Positions 34,149 to 43,023 of a stretch of DNA of 43,819 nucleotides are shown in pieces (position 1 is the stretch's first letter; each line of letters opens with the position of its first letter). Position numbers and translations under genes: made by a program. The notes under the pieces are model-generated. The model was not told the DNA's origin. It saw nothing but the letters and a program-made list of their open reading frames with translations, and did no database searches. The stretch is from Desulfosarcina sp. (GTDB taxonomy: Bacteria > Desulfobacterota > Desulfobacteria > Desulfobacterales > Desulfosarcinaceae). The stretch spans positions 1 through 43,819 of the forward strand of contig JABZFO010000165.1 in assembly GCA_014237405.1 (NCBI GenBank), given 5' to 3'.

Positions 34149-34675
34149 TCAGGGGGTTTGCTCGAACAATAGATGAACGGCATCGGGGGATTTGAAATCA
34201 ACTTTGTATCCAGGACCAATGACGCCTTTGGCGGTAAGCAGGACTTCTTTTTTTCTGACGGTGATTCCTTTGCGCCCCTCCATGAGAAGATAGGTACCGT
34301 TGGAGCTCAGGTCGGTGAGATAATACTTTCCGTTTTTGTGCTCGATTAACGCGTGCGTCCGCGACACCCGGTTGTTCACCACCTGGATGTCATTGCTCTT
34401 CTGGCGACCGATTTCCACGCGGGCGTTGGCTTCGTTTACAATGACCACCACTTTGCCGTATTTCAGTATCAGGCAGGACCGCTGCGCCTTTTTGAGCTTG
34501 GGCGGCGGTGCTTTTAGCGCTTTGGCCTTCAGCCCGTAAAAGCGCAGGAACTCCCCACACTTCTTACAGGGTATCTGAGGCCTTTGGCCTTTGATGCGTT
34601 CCTCATCAACAATTAAACGATAAACCGTTACATTTCAACTCAAATACCTTCAACAATCAAGCCTTTTTCACTCAT
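34149..34675 (-). pseudogene. FHA-domain protein with broken zinc-ribbon N-terminus
   Basis: The C-terminal part (34149-34451) is a complete FHA phosphopeptide-binding domain: VEIGRQKSNDIQVVNNRVSR, THALIE, LSSNGTYL. The same frame continues upstream to 34634 and reads VYRLIVDEERIKGQ and IPCKKCGEFLRFYG, the second half of an MJ0042-type zinc ribbon, plus a Pro/Lys linker. The first CxxC half is missing: pieces of it (ELKCN) and a plausible start with GGAG (ATG at 34675, MSEKGLIVE) lie in other frames. A small deletion and a frameshift would explain it. A shortened FHA protein from the GTG at 34451 is possible, but no ribosome site precedes it. Confidence 0.65.
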
Positions 34676-34735
34676 CGGGTGGTTCTCCGGCGGCAAGATT
34701 GGGCAATTTATTTTTTCTGCGGCCCTTACTACAAA

Positions 34736-37309
34736 TTATATCTTTTTCGGTGGTTCTGTTTCCGAAGCTGCTCCGGGATTCATGGCATCGACGGTCTTGG
34801 CGGCATCATCGGCCTTGACCTTCGCCTTGACCGCACGTCGATAGGCCTTTTCGGCGCCGGATTCGGCCTCCTTAATTTCGTCTTTCAGGTTCTCCCGTGC
34901 ATCCAGAGGCACCGCACCGGAAACACCCTTCTCTTCCAGCGCTTTGAACCGGTTGTTGAGCTTTTCCAGGGCTGCTTTTTTCACGGCGGCCGCCTTTTCA
35001 GCTGCCGCAGCTTTTTTTCGGGCCGCTTCCAGATCGTCGGCCGCCCGGGCAACCTGGGCCGCCAGTCCCTCCTCGGGAGCTGCATCCAAGTCGATGTCCT
35101 CGGCGGCCATAACCACGGCAGAAACCGGCAACCGGGGAAGGGAGCGTTCAAAAGATTTGCCGGTCGGGTCAAGAATGCGGTTCTGTTCAATTTTCATGGG
35201 CAGGAAAACAAAGGCCGCGTCGGCCGACTGCTGCACAATGGTGTCGGCATCAAAACCCTCAACGATATGGGCGGTTGCATCGATGCGAATATCCTCCAGG
35301 ATTTTATTCAAGTTCTCTTTTTCGGCTTCGATGCGCGTGCCATCGCCCTGCGTCAGCACCCGGAGCGAAGTTTTGTCCCACGGTGCATTGCGGGTCATCA
35401 GGTGCCCCAGTAACAGCATCAGGCGACTGGTGGCATCTCCCTGCCACCATACGTCGATCCGGCGGCCCTCCCTCGGCTCGGCCTGAAGCCGGTTCCAGGA
35501 TTCCGGATCCATGTGGAGAACCACCAGGTTTTTCCCTTGCCGGAAAACAAGCCTGAGGTTTTTCACGTAATTATAAGCGCCGATGCCGGAAATGGCTTTC
35601 CCGGATTCACCCAACCAGTTTACGACCACCGTATTTGGACGCAACGGGCCGATTCCCGCGCTTTGAATGAGAATGCCCATGGTCTGGGTATAATCCGGCC
35701 CACACACGGTGAGGGGAAACATGGGGTGGCGGCCGCGCGCAATAGCGTCCGACAGAGCCTTATGGGCCGATTCCCGCCTTTTTCTGGCCGCTGCCCCCTC
35801 GCCTTCAATGATCTGAACCGCCTCCGTGAAACCGCTGCCGCCTTCAATCCATGCGGCAAAGGCCAGCAGCGGGGCACGACGCTCCGAATCGTTTGTAAAC
35901 ACCAGCAGCTGGGGACGCCAGTCGCGGGCATGTTCAGGATTTTCTTCGGCGGCGAGCAGATGCTGGCGCACCTGCTGCAAATGGTGGGATCGGGCGCTGT
36001 CCGCCCACCGGGCCGGCCCGGCAGTGCGTTTCAGATACTGGTACACGGAAAACATCAGGGCAATGGCTGCCGCACCGCTCTTGGCGTCGATGGCCAGCAT
36101 GGCGCCTAAACATATGACGAAACCCAGCAGGCTCAGCGGCGGGGAGAACCATTTGAACCGTGGCCGAAATGAGGGGCGTTGGGTTCTGGCTTCAAAATAG
36201 GTGGCATAGTTGAGCAGTCCGTAGGAAATAAGAAAAAACATGGAAACCACACTGGCCACCAGGTTCAACTGCCCCAGGGCAATGGTGACAAAGGCGATGC
36301 CGGCGGACAGCAGCACTCCCCGTCGTGGGTTGCCCGACGGTTCACTGACCTTGGCAAAGGGCGTCAGCACCGAGAAGATCCGGTCGGCGGCCAGGGACTG
36401 CAGAATTCGCGGCGCCCCCATAAAGGATGCCATGGCCGAGGAAAGGGTCGCGGCGATCACCCCGGCATCGATTAAAAACCCCACGGCGGATATGGTTTTC
36501 ATGGCACCATAGTCCGTCGACAGGATGCTGTTGGGCATAGCTGCCGCAAACAGAACCGCCGCGGAAAAATAGACAAAAATAGAGAGCCCCACGGCCAGAA
36601 AGGTCCCGAAGGGGATGCTTTTTCCCGGGTCTGCCAGATCTCCGGACATGCTCACGCCCTGGGTAAACCCGGTAGCGGCGGGGAAAAAGATGGCAAAAAG
36701 AACCCAGAAGGCAGCCCCGTTTTCCGGTGCCGCCCAGTTGGCGGCCAGCAGCGCCGAATCCCAGCTGCGGATGCCCCCGATGAAAAAGGAGATCAGCGCG
36801 GCGACCAGCAGCGCCATGACAAAGAACTGGAACCTGGTGGCCCAGTCCGCGCCCTGCCAGGCGAAAATGAAAAGAAAAGCCACGGCACCGGCAGCAATCA
36901 GCTGGACCGTCAAATGGTGCGCCTGGGGAAAAAAGGCGGCCACCGCCTCTCCAAACCCGATGCAGTAAAAGGCGATGGACACGCTCTGGGCCAGGAAAAG
37001 CACCAGGCCGATGGAACCGCCGAACTCCAGCCCCAGGGTGCGTGAGATCAGGTAGTAATCGCCGCCCCCCCGAACCTTGACGTTGGTGGCCACGGCAGAC
37101 AGGGAAATGCTGGTGAGCACGCTGATGGCGTTGGCCAGGGCGATAATGATCAAGCCTCGCCCCAATCCGGCGGAACCCACCACATACCCGAGCCTCAGGA
37201 AGAGGATGATCCCCAATATGGTCAGAATGCTGGGGGTAAACACGCCGGCAAAAGTACCCAGCCGGCTGCCTGAGATGTGGGATTCCGGTGGTGATGATGG
37301 TCTGTTCAT
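34736..37309 (-). CDS. cation-chloride cotransporter-like protein (SLC12/CCC, APC superfamily)
   Basis: An 857-residue membrane protein. The first ~450 residues form twelve helices with the CCC pattern: GVFTPSILTILGIILFLRLG in helix 1, VRGGGDYYLISRTLGLEFGG, and FFPAATGFTQGVSMSGDLAD. A large cytoplasmic domain follows (residues ~455-750), with two halves, as in eukaryotic NKCC/KCC proteins. The last ~100 residues are an unusual Ala/Lys/Glu-rich coiled coil (ARKKAAAAEKAAAVKKAALE) with a Pro/Lys end. Expected to move chloride with Na or K, but bacterial relatives differ in substrate. The start has no clear ribosome site. Confidence 0.82.
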   Translation of the reverse strand: MNRPSSPPESHISGSRLGTFAGVFTPSILTILGIILFLRLGYVVGSAGLGRGLIIIALANAISVLTSISLSAVATNVKVRGGGDYYLISRTLGLEFGGSIGLVLFLAQSVSIAFYCIGFGEAVAAFFPQAHHLTVQLIAAGAVAFLFIFAWQGADWATRFQFFVMALLVAALISFFIGGIRSWDSALLAANWAAPENGAAFWVLFAIFFPAATGFTQGVSMSGDLADPGKSIPFGTFLAVGLSIFVYFSAAVLFAAAMPNSILSTDYGAMKTISAVGFLIDAGVIAATLSSAMASFMGAPRILQSLAADRIFSVLTPFAKVSEPSGNPRRGVLLSAGIAFVTIALGQLNLVASVVSMFFLISYGLLNYATYFEARTQRPSFRPRFKWFSPPLSLLGFVICLGAMLAIDAKSGAAAIALMFSVYQYLKRTAGPARWADSARSHHLQQVRQHLLAAEENPEHARDWRPQLLVFTNDSERRAPLLAFAAWIEGGSGFTEAVQIIEGEGAAARKRRESAHKALSDAIARGRHPMFPLTVCGPDYTQTMGILIQSAGIGPLRPNTVVVNWLGESGKAISGIGAYNYVKNLRLVFRQGKNLVVLHMDPESWNRLQAEPREGRRIDVWWQGDATSRLMLLLGHLMTRNAPWDKTSLRVLTQGDGTRIEAEKENLNKILEDIRIDATAHIVEGFDADTIVQQSADAAFVFLPMKIEQNRILDPTGKSFERSLPRLPVSAVVMAAEDIDLDAAPEEGLAAQVARAADDLEAARKKAAAAEKAAAVKKAALEKLNNRFKALEEKGVSGAVPLDARENLKDEIKEAESGAEKAYRRAVKAKVKADDAAKTVDAMNPGAASETEPPKKI

Positions 37310-37684
37310 ATATGGCGTTCATCTTCGTTTGCAAATCGGTCAGCAGCTGACGCCGGCCCGAACCAGCACCAGAATTTCACTCGCAACCTGGCACTTAGGG
37401 AGCCCGGCAAAAATAAAAAGGTTCAACGCGAAAATGAAAATCTCGTACAAACCGATGAACATCCCACCCTCTATTTTGCAGGAAACAACCCGTTGGCATC
37501 ATAGGTGATTCCCAGGAGAAGGTCAAATATTTTGCCCGGTGTCCGAGCGGAAAAGGATGATGGGTGCATCATTTTTAAATCACCTGGCAGGTCCGTATCC
37601 GGTTTCCCGGGAAAACAGATCAAGTTTTTCGGAAAACGGCCGAAAACAGAAAATGAGATTCAGATCCAAAGGGTTGATTCTATC
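37310..37684. other. intergenic, no gene seen
   Basis: Divergent promoter region between the CCC-like transporter and the small gene at 37685. I see no convincing promoter box, repeat or gene. A frame is open along 37505-37684 but looks non-coding. Confidence 0.4.
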
Positions 37685-37903
37685 ATGAGATCGTTCATTA
37701 CAAGAGACCGGCTCATCGCGGCGACAGTTGCCGTCTTGCTACTGGTCACCGTTTTTCTGGCTGGCGCCCATCATGGTTATGATCTGGGATATACTGACGG
37801 GGAGAACCAGGCGAACGGCTGGTGGATCGACAAAAAAAGCCACTACTACGAATCTGCCGAAGTCAAAAAAAAGCGAGTCAACCTCAAACACAACCAGATT
37901 TGA
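37685..37903 (+). CDS. small single-pass membrane protein (72 aa)
   Basis: MRSFITRDRLIAATVAVLLLV begins with a basic end and one membrane helix. A conserved-looking outside part follows: HHGYDLGYTDGENQANGWWIDKK, then SHYYESAEVKKKRV. GYxxGYxxGxxxANxWWIDKK has the look of a family, but I cannot name it. A ribosome site is weak (AAAGGG 11 bases upstream). Confidence 0.6.
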   Translation: MRSFITRDRLIAATVAVLLLVTVFLAGAHHGYDLGYTDGENQANGWWIDKKSHYYESAEVKKKRVNLKHNQI

Positions 37904-37977
37904 GCACATCTCCGATTCATGGCAACAGCACACAAAACTGCCGGCAGAATCCGCCGGCCCCATTGATGCACCACTCC

Positions 37978-38003
37978 AAAATTGCCATCCCGTGTGCAAT
38001 TTT
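37978..38003 (+). terminator. possible terminator
   Basis: AAAATTGC/GCAATTTT stem of eight bp with T residues at its end, 74 nt after the small gene. Confidence 0.4.
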
Positions 38004-38491
38004 CGTTACCGGCCCGCCGAACGCCCTCCTTGGTAAAAGTAAAAGTCATATGATTACAGGCGATTAAGAAACAGGCATTCTATTTGCTATGTATATCCGT
38101 TTCAGTTCCCAAATGGAGGGCCGTAATCCCCGCTTATAAATCGGACCTTCACGAAAGTTTAAATTTTTCGCTAATCGCGTGTCTTGACAACATGGAAATC
38201 CCTCTGGATTGACGTTGACTCGGTTGGTTTCATCGAAACGCTGACTGCCTGAGACTTCCTTTCTCTTTTCCGACACGCTGCAACCATCGACAAATGATCC
38301 CTCCGGCCTTCAGGTTGCCGCTATGGTCCATGGAGGTCGACGCCTTGCCGGGGAATCCTTTCTGAAACGCGACCCGACAAGGCTAACCATTTGGAAAAAA
38401 GGAGGTGATGCCGACAGACACCCGCCCATGTCATGTTTGATTCAAAGCGAAAATATGCAGTCCAACAACCTATCAAGAGGGAGGAGCGCCA
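38004..38491. other. intergenic, no gene seen
   Basis: About 490 nt without a supportable gene. Near 38184 a TTGACA word occurs without a matching -10 box. AAAGGAGGTGATG near 38398 looks like a ribosome site, but the frame after it closes soon. Confidence 0.35.
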
Positions 38492-38959
38492 ATGAAAAGA
38501 TCAATCCATACTACCGCCATCGCCGTTATCCTGATTACCTGCTTTGCCGCCCTGGTGTGGGCCGAAGGAGCCACGAAGGAAGAGGTGGTCGCCAAATGCG
38601 AATCGGCCGCCAAACTGGTTCAGGAAAAGGGTGTGGAACTGGCCAGCAAGGCCATCGGAGACAAGGAAGGACCATTCGTCTGGAAAGATACCTATGTATT
38701 TCTGATGGACCTGGACGGCAAAATGCTTGCCCATCCCATCAAGCCTGAACTGACCCAGCGGGACAATCTGGTCCAGGTGAAGGATACCGACGGCAAACCT
38801 CTGTTCGTGGAGTTCATCCAGGTGGCCGGCAACACGGGAAATGGGTGGGTGGACTATATGTGGCCCAAACCGGGCGAGGAAAACCCGGCAGCCAAGAGCA
38901 GCTACATCTATCGGGTGCGCGGCACTCCTTATTTTGTTGGAGCCGGTATTTACAAATAG
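38492..38959 (+). CDS. secreted single-Cache domain protein
   Basis: A 155-residue exported protein: signal peptide ending at LVWAEG, then a single-Cache (sCache_2-like) domain with FVWKDTYVFLMDLDGKMLAHPIK, the word GNGWVDYMWPKP and the end YRVRGTPYFVGAGIYK. The same fold is the sensor part of the kinase at 8721, but here nothing is attached to it, so it would be a free periplasmic ligand-binding protein. GGGAGGAGCG precedes the ATG; a strong terminator follows, so it is a single gene. Confidence 0.88.
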   Translation: MKRSIHTTAIAVILITCFAALVWAEGATKEEVVAKCESAAKLVQEKGVELASKAIGDKEGPFVWKDTYVFLMDLDGKMLAHPIKPELTQRDNLVQVKDTDGKPLFVEFIQVAGNTGNGWVDYMWPKPGEENPAAKSSYIYRVRGTPYFVGAGIYK

Positions 38960-39035
38960 TCCTATTGAAACATAGACTGAGTGCTTGAATTTTGAAAGCT
39001 GTGAATTTGTCTATGATTTAACGGTATTATGTCAC

Positions 39036-39076
39036 AAAAAAAAGCCAGCGCGGGCATTCTGCGCTGGCTTTTTTTT
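39036..39076 (+). terminator. terminator of the Cache gene
   Basis: A stem of 16 bp including A8/T8 around GCCAGCGC/GCGCTGGC; usable in both directions. Confidence 0.92.
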
Positions 39077-39114
39077 CCATTGAACTGTTTTATGTTGTAT
39101 TATAAATTTATAAG

Positions 39115-39236
39115 TTTGTAAAAAGTTAAAAAATACATTTTTTTGTCATTCCGGCGAAAGCCGAAATCCAGTATTTTCAGTTAGTTGAAACTACTATAGA
39201 CTCCGGTTCTCATCGGAGTTGCGACTTTTTACGAGA
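39115..39236. repeat. degenerate MITE-like repeat
   Basis: TTGTAAAAAGTT at the left and GACTTTTTACGAGA at the right are imperfect counterparts of the ends of the element at 30728. In between lies TCATTCCGGCGAAAGCCG, a hairpin word of a kind often dispersed in bacterial intergenic DNA. The remainder of 38960-39312 is AT-rich, without a gene. Confidence 0.5.
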
Positions 39237-39312
39237 GCATCATAAACTCATTGAAGTCTATTCGCCATGTTTTTTATGCAACGTTAGAGATGATAAAGAA
39301 AAACGGTGAGAT

Positions 39313-39945
39313 ATGAAAGTCTATTTTCACGATAATTTTTATACCGTCTACACTTCCGACCCTGCCGCTGCACCGGGCAGAATGGAGGCGGTTGTCGACA
39401 CCATTGCACCGCATGTGGATATCTGCTCTTTTTCCCCGGCCACGCAAAACGATCTGCTGACCGTCCATCCAAAGAGTCACCTTGAACGCATCCGCCGCAA
39501 GGGGCTATATGAAATCGCCGCCCTGGCGGCAGGAGGGGCCATTCAAGCAGCGCAAACCGGTATGGATGAGCCCAGTTTCGCCCTGATACGGCCGCCGGGC
39601 CACCATGCCTCGGCCGACAGTTGTTGGGGTTTTTGTTTCTTTAACAACATGGCCGTCTCCCTGCATCAGCTGCGATCGACAGGCCGGATCGAAACCGCGT
39701 TTATCCTGGATTTCGATCTTCATTACGGGGACGGCAACGTCAATATCCTGGGCAATGAACCGTGGGTTGAAATTCTCAATGCCGAATCTCACAGCCGCCA
39801 GGCCTACCTGGATCAAGTAAAACATGCCCTCCATCTCACAGCCGCCGATGTCATCGCCGTATCCGCCGGGTTCGATAACCACGTCCAGGACTGGGGGGGC
39901 CTGCTCACAACAGCGGACTACCGAACGCATTTCTGGAGGGATTGA
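39313..39945 (+). pseudogene. histone deacetylase-like amidohydrolase, 3' truncated
   Basis: 210 residues instead of roughly 250-340. Zinc and catalytic residues of the HDAC/acetylpolyamine amidohydrolase fold are present: PPGHHA (His97, His98), CFFNN, LDFDLHYGDGN (Asp135, His137) and SAGFDNH (Asp188). After LLTTADYRT the protein ends at once (HFWRD), so the last helices and the catalytic Tyr segment (EGGY) are missing. A group II intron remnant begins 12 bases after the stop, so a rearrangement removed the 3' end. Probably inactive. Confidence 0.75.
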
Positions 39946-39956
39946 TTGACAATTTT

Positions 39957-40340
39957 TAGGAGCCGCCTTTGGGTTTGGCGACAGATAGGCGGCGTGCAGT
40001 CGTTCGATGTCGATGTGGTGCAGCAGATTAGTGAAACGCAGATCCTTGTCCCGCTTCGTTGCTTCTCGTACCCTGTTCAGTCTGATCGACGCTGCTTTCG
40101 GCCCCTGTGTGCCTGTCACACCTGAGATCTCCCGGTTTCCGTACAAAGAGTTTGCATACATGCTCCGGTTCTCTGACTCCGCGGGTCCGGGGCGCCACTC
40201 GCGTTAGCGCGACGTACCGTATTGCCTTCCCCACCAAGTCACAAGGTCGACAACCCGAATTAGGTGATTTCGGAGATCAATAGCCAGGCCTGAACGCCCC
40301 CTGTCAATGCTTCACCGCCCAGATAAACGGTACCTTGCAG
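39957..40340 (-). mobile_element. group II intron remnant
   Basis: On the minus strand, sequence resembling the late part of a group II intron RNA leads into the beginning of its reverse transcriptase. CTAATTCGGGTTGTCG, GGACCCGCGGAGTCAGAGAA and CCGGAGCATGTATGCAAAC are typical. The 3' side is cut off at 39957, and I cannot place the 5' end with certainty. Confidence 0.65.
39958..40161 (-). pseudogene. N-terminus of a group II intron reverse transcriptase
   Basis: 68 residues only: MYANSLYGNREISG at the start, then RDKDLRFTNLLHHIDIERLH and LSPNPKAAP, where intact proteins continue with GVDGVTW. The match stops exactly at that point. Catalytic, maturase and endonuclease parts are absent. Confidence 0.78.
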
Positions 40341-40469
40341 GCGTCAAGAGAAGATATCGCCAAGGGTCAACGGAAAGGAGATCCGAAATGGCGATAAGAC
40401 GGGCCTTGAAGCTGAGGCACCAGAGCGCTATTTAAGGGCCGCGGAAATAATAAATTACAGGAGGAACGT

Positions 40470-40523
40470 ATGAAACGAATTGCACTGATCGGCGGATTCG
40501 CTGGTTCGGATGATGCCGGATAA
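40470..40523 (+). other. 17-codon open frame with good ribosome site
   Basis: AGGAGG stands before an ATG reading MKRIALIGGFAGSDDAG and stop. It may be the start of a lost gene. The stretch 40341-40626 holds nothing else I can support. Confidence 0.25.
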
Positions 40524-40626
40524 ACGTAACGATCAGATCGTACGTTCGCCGAAGGAAGAGAGAATATCTCGCCAACAATTTTCATTAGACACAACCAGGA
40601 GAAGTGCGCACTGTGAACTACACTAA

Positions 40627-40820
40627 GGGCTCGCTCAAAAATAACTTCACATTTTTACATCTCCGCTTCAGCTCATCTTTGGCCGATGCCTCACTCGTAC
40701 CCGATCTTATAAAATTGGCCGCGAAATAGCTCACTATTCCTGTAGTTTTACTCTCTCGGATCAGCCAAACCTGAACCAAATCTGAGCGCCAATTCTGCGA
40801 AGTTATTTTTGCGCGAACCC
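40627..40820. mobile_element. 194-bp MITE with terminal inverted repeats
   Basis: The outer 24 bases (GGGCTCGCTCAAAAATAACT and on) match the complement of the right end at 21 of 24 positions. TAA flanks it on both sides (40624-40626, 40821-40823), a likely 3-bp target duplication. No coding capacity; presumably moved by a transposase elsewhere. Its right 65 bases plus flank recur at 7926. Confidence 0.8.
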
Positions 40821-40882
40821 TAAATCATAACTCATTGTCTGATTCCTGTCCCTATTGAGCGAGATCCCGTTTCCCATAGGCT

Positions 40883-40918
40883 CCCTCACCCCCTTTGGAG
40901 AGAGGGCCGGGGTGAGGG
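40883..40918. repeat. REP-like hairpin
   Basis: CCCTCACCCC and GGGGTGAGGG form a perfect 10-bp stem. No T-run on either strand, so REP-like rather than a terminator. Confidence 0.6.
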
Positions 40919-40974
40919 AATAACTTTAGTTCCGTCTTTTTGAAAACCGGCTGGACGTCTTTGGGATCATCAAT

Positions 40975-42210
40975 TTATCTGGGGGCCATCCGGTCGGCCA
41001 GCGCCAGGAATCGTCTGGCCTCGGTCTCGTTGCCCAGGGTCTGGTATATCCGGCTGACCTTGGCATAATACGCAAAGGCCTTCTGGGGCAGTTCCTGGGC
41101 CAGGGAGAGATAGAGTTCCAAAATGGCGGTGTCGTGTATGCCGGCGGCGAAGGAGAGATCGGCAACCTTCTCTTTCACCAGCGGATCGATGCGGCTGTGA
41201 CAGCCGCTGCAGTGACCCATGATCTCCTGATACATCCGGCGCGCATGATCCATTTCGTTCAGGGCCTCATGGGTTCTGGCCAGCGCGCGTGCGATGGATT
41301 CGTCCCAGCCGTATGTTGCTATGAAATCGCGATAGAAGATTTTGGCGTCGTCGAAGCGGCCGGCCTGAAAAAGGGTTTCGCCCTCGAGGACAAATACGGC
41401 CAGAGACGCCGCCAACTCGCCGGGGATCGAGGCCAACAGCGCTTCGGCCCGGTCGAAGGCCCCCTGTTCCCAGTAAATTTCGCATAAGATCTGATAGGCC
41501 GGCAGGGCATCCGGGTGGTGGTCCAGCAGCGTCTCCAGCAGCTGCCGGGCCTGTTCCGGCCGGTTGAGGTGCAGGTAGGCCGTGGCCAGTTCCAGGGGGA
41601 TATAGCTGTCCGCCGCATTCTGGGTTTCCAGGGCGCGGGCAAGATAGCGTGCGGCGGTCTCAAAATCGCCGTTGTTCAGTGCGAGGTAACCGGTTTTAAA
41701 ATCCGCGCCATACCCCAGATAAGCCCGTCGCACCGGATCGGGCAACGTGCCGCACAAGGCGCTGAACTGTTCATCCGGCGCCTGGAAACCCACATTTTCT
41801 TCGTCCGGGTCCCAGTCATATTCCGGATCTGAGAGGGTCGGTTGGTGCTCCCCGGCCCGGGCCGCCTCGATCGTCTGATGTTGCTGCGCGAGGGTCTCTT
41901 TCAATGACGCATCGCCGGTCAGCTCCAGGGCCAGTTCCACCAAGTCCAAGGCCTCTTTAAAATCGCCGCTTACCGCCAATTGCAATGCATTCTGGTGATG
42001 CTCACGGGCCAATTCATCCTTGGTGCCCGCGATCTTCCCCTCAAGCCGGCCCAAGCTGTCCCGATCCTGGTCAGTAACCGCTTCCAGTTTCCGGCGAGCA
42101 CGTTCATATTCCAGCTTGGCCTCGCCCCAAAACCCGGCCGTGCCCAGAGCATCCCCTTTTTGTTCCAGCTTTTCAACAGTAGGGCCCGAAAACAGGTTGA
42201 ACCATGCCAT
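40975..42210 (-). CDS. tetratricopeptide-repeat protein with CxxCH motif
   Basis: A 411-residue soluble helical-repeat protein without signal peptide. TPR units are clear in the middle and end (NNGDFETAARYLARALETQ, LNRPEQARQLLETLLDHHPD, QGAFDRAEALLASI, AGRFDDAKIFYRDFIA). A CSGCH motif (Cys334, Cys337, His338) interrupts the repeats near the C-terminus; with no export signal it more probably binds zinc than haem. Begins MAWFNLFSGPTVEKLEQKGDA after AGGAG. Likely a scaffold protein; partners unknown. Confidence 0.82.
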   Translation of the reverse strand: MAWFNLFSGPTVEKLEQKGDALGTAGFWGEAKLEYERARRKLEAVTDQDRDSLGRLEGKIAGTKDELAREHHQNALQLAVSGDFKEALDLVELALELTGDASLKETLAQQHQTIEAARAGEHQPTLSDPEYDWDPDEENVGFQAPDEQFSALCGTLPDPVRRAYLGYGADFKTGYLALNNGDFETAARYLARALETQNAADSYIPLELATAYLHLNRPEQARQLLETLLDHHPDALPAYQILCEIYWEQGAFDRAEALLASIPGELAASLAVFVLEGETLFQAGRFDDAKIFYRDFIATYGWDESIARALARTHEALNEMDHARRMYQEIMGHCSGCHSRIDPLVKEKVADLSFAAGIHDTAILELYLSLAQELPQKAFAYYAKVSRIYQTLGNETEARRFLALADRMAPR

Positions 42211-42450
42211 CGCCGATCTCCTTTTGCGTCACTGTCCCTTTGTCGTCAATCAAGCCGATCTTAGAAGAATGCTCACAAGTCGTCAATAATTACGAAGTGA
42301 TTCCGATTAGGACGCATGTGCGGTGGGCGATGATTGATGGATCAGCGATATGCCCGGGCAGGAGCATTTGCGGCTTGTCCGCAGAATGTTGTTGGGTGCT
42401 TATCTCTTAAATGTCTGTTTGTGGGGTCAAAAAGGTGAGTTTAAGCCCCC

Positions 42451-42709
42451 AATTAGAGATTTATAATAAGCTGCACCATAACAATGTTAACCTTCCTGCT
42501 TCCCCTACCGGTGCGCAAATTTGGGTATCCGGGTGCAATAAGTGAAACGATTGAAACGGCGAGTCTCCAATGATATAATTTGATAAATTTAATAATCCCA
42601 ATATGTTAAAAAGTTGGCATGCGCATTGCCATTTCGTATTGGAAACAACGCACCGTCGGTCGGTTCCGAAATGCTGAAGGTTCAGCAATGGGTGTGTTGG
42701 AAAGGAGGC
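42451..42709 (+). repeat. promoter/leader module, copy 2
   Basis: Near-identical to 15148-15405 in its enhancer-like first part and its leader, diverged in the spacer. No counterpart of the 58-residue peptide gene follows: 42718-43023 has no gene I can see. Region 42211-42450 before it is also empty. Confidence 0.85.
42615..42630 (+). promoter_or_regulatory. sigma-54 promoter in module copy 2
   Basis: TGGCATGCGCATTGCC keeps TGGCA, the five-base spacing and TTGC. Transcription would start near 42641. Confidence 0.72.
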
Positions 42710-42717
42710 GGTTTTAA
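42641..42717 (+). ncRNA. structured leader or small RNA, copy 2
   Basis: CAACGCACC (42646-42654) pairs with GGTGTGTTG (42691-42699), with a G-U pair where copy 1 has A-U. The TGCTGAA/TTCAGCA hairpin is unchanged, and the following hairpin has a different sequence but still folds (GCGG/CCGC). With no gene behind it, this copy may act as an RNA in its own right. It also encodes MGVLERRRF before a stop. Confidence 0.55.
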
Positions 42718-43023
42718 GCCGCTGTGGGTGGGCGGCACTAAAGACCCTTTATAGATCCGTTACACTGGATCAAAAGGCGATGCCCGGAGCGGTTTTCACC
42801 ATTCAGACATTCGGGGATTTTATTGGGTTTCCTCCCCATCTGCATATCCTGATTTCCGATGGGTTTATATCAAATCATTAACAATTTGTTACCTGCCTGC
42901 GCTAATAGCCGAAGATCGAACTGCAAATTAGAAAGAATATCAAGCTTATAAAAGCTTATACCTATTTTTCGAGTGGACCGGCGGTGACACTTCCGATCGT
43001 AAAAAATATTGTTGAAAGGGGGG

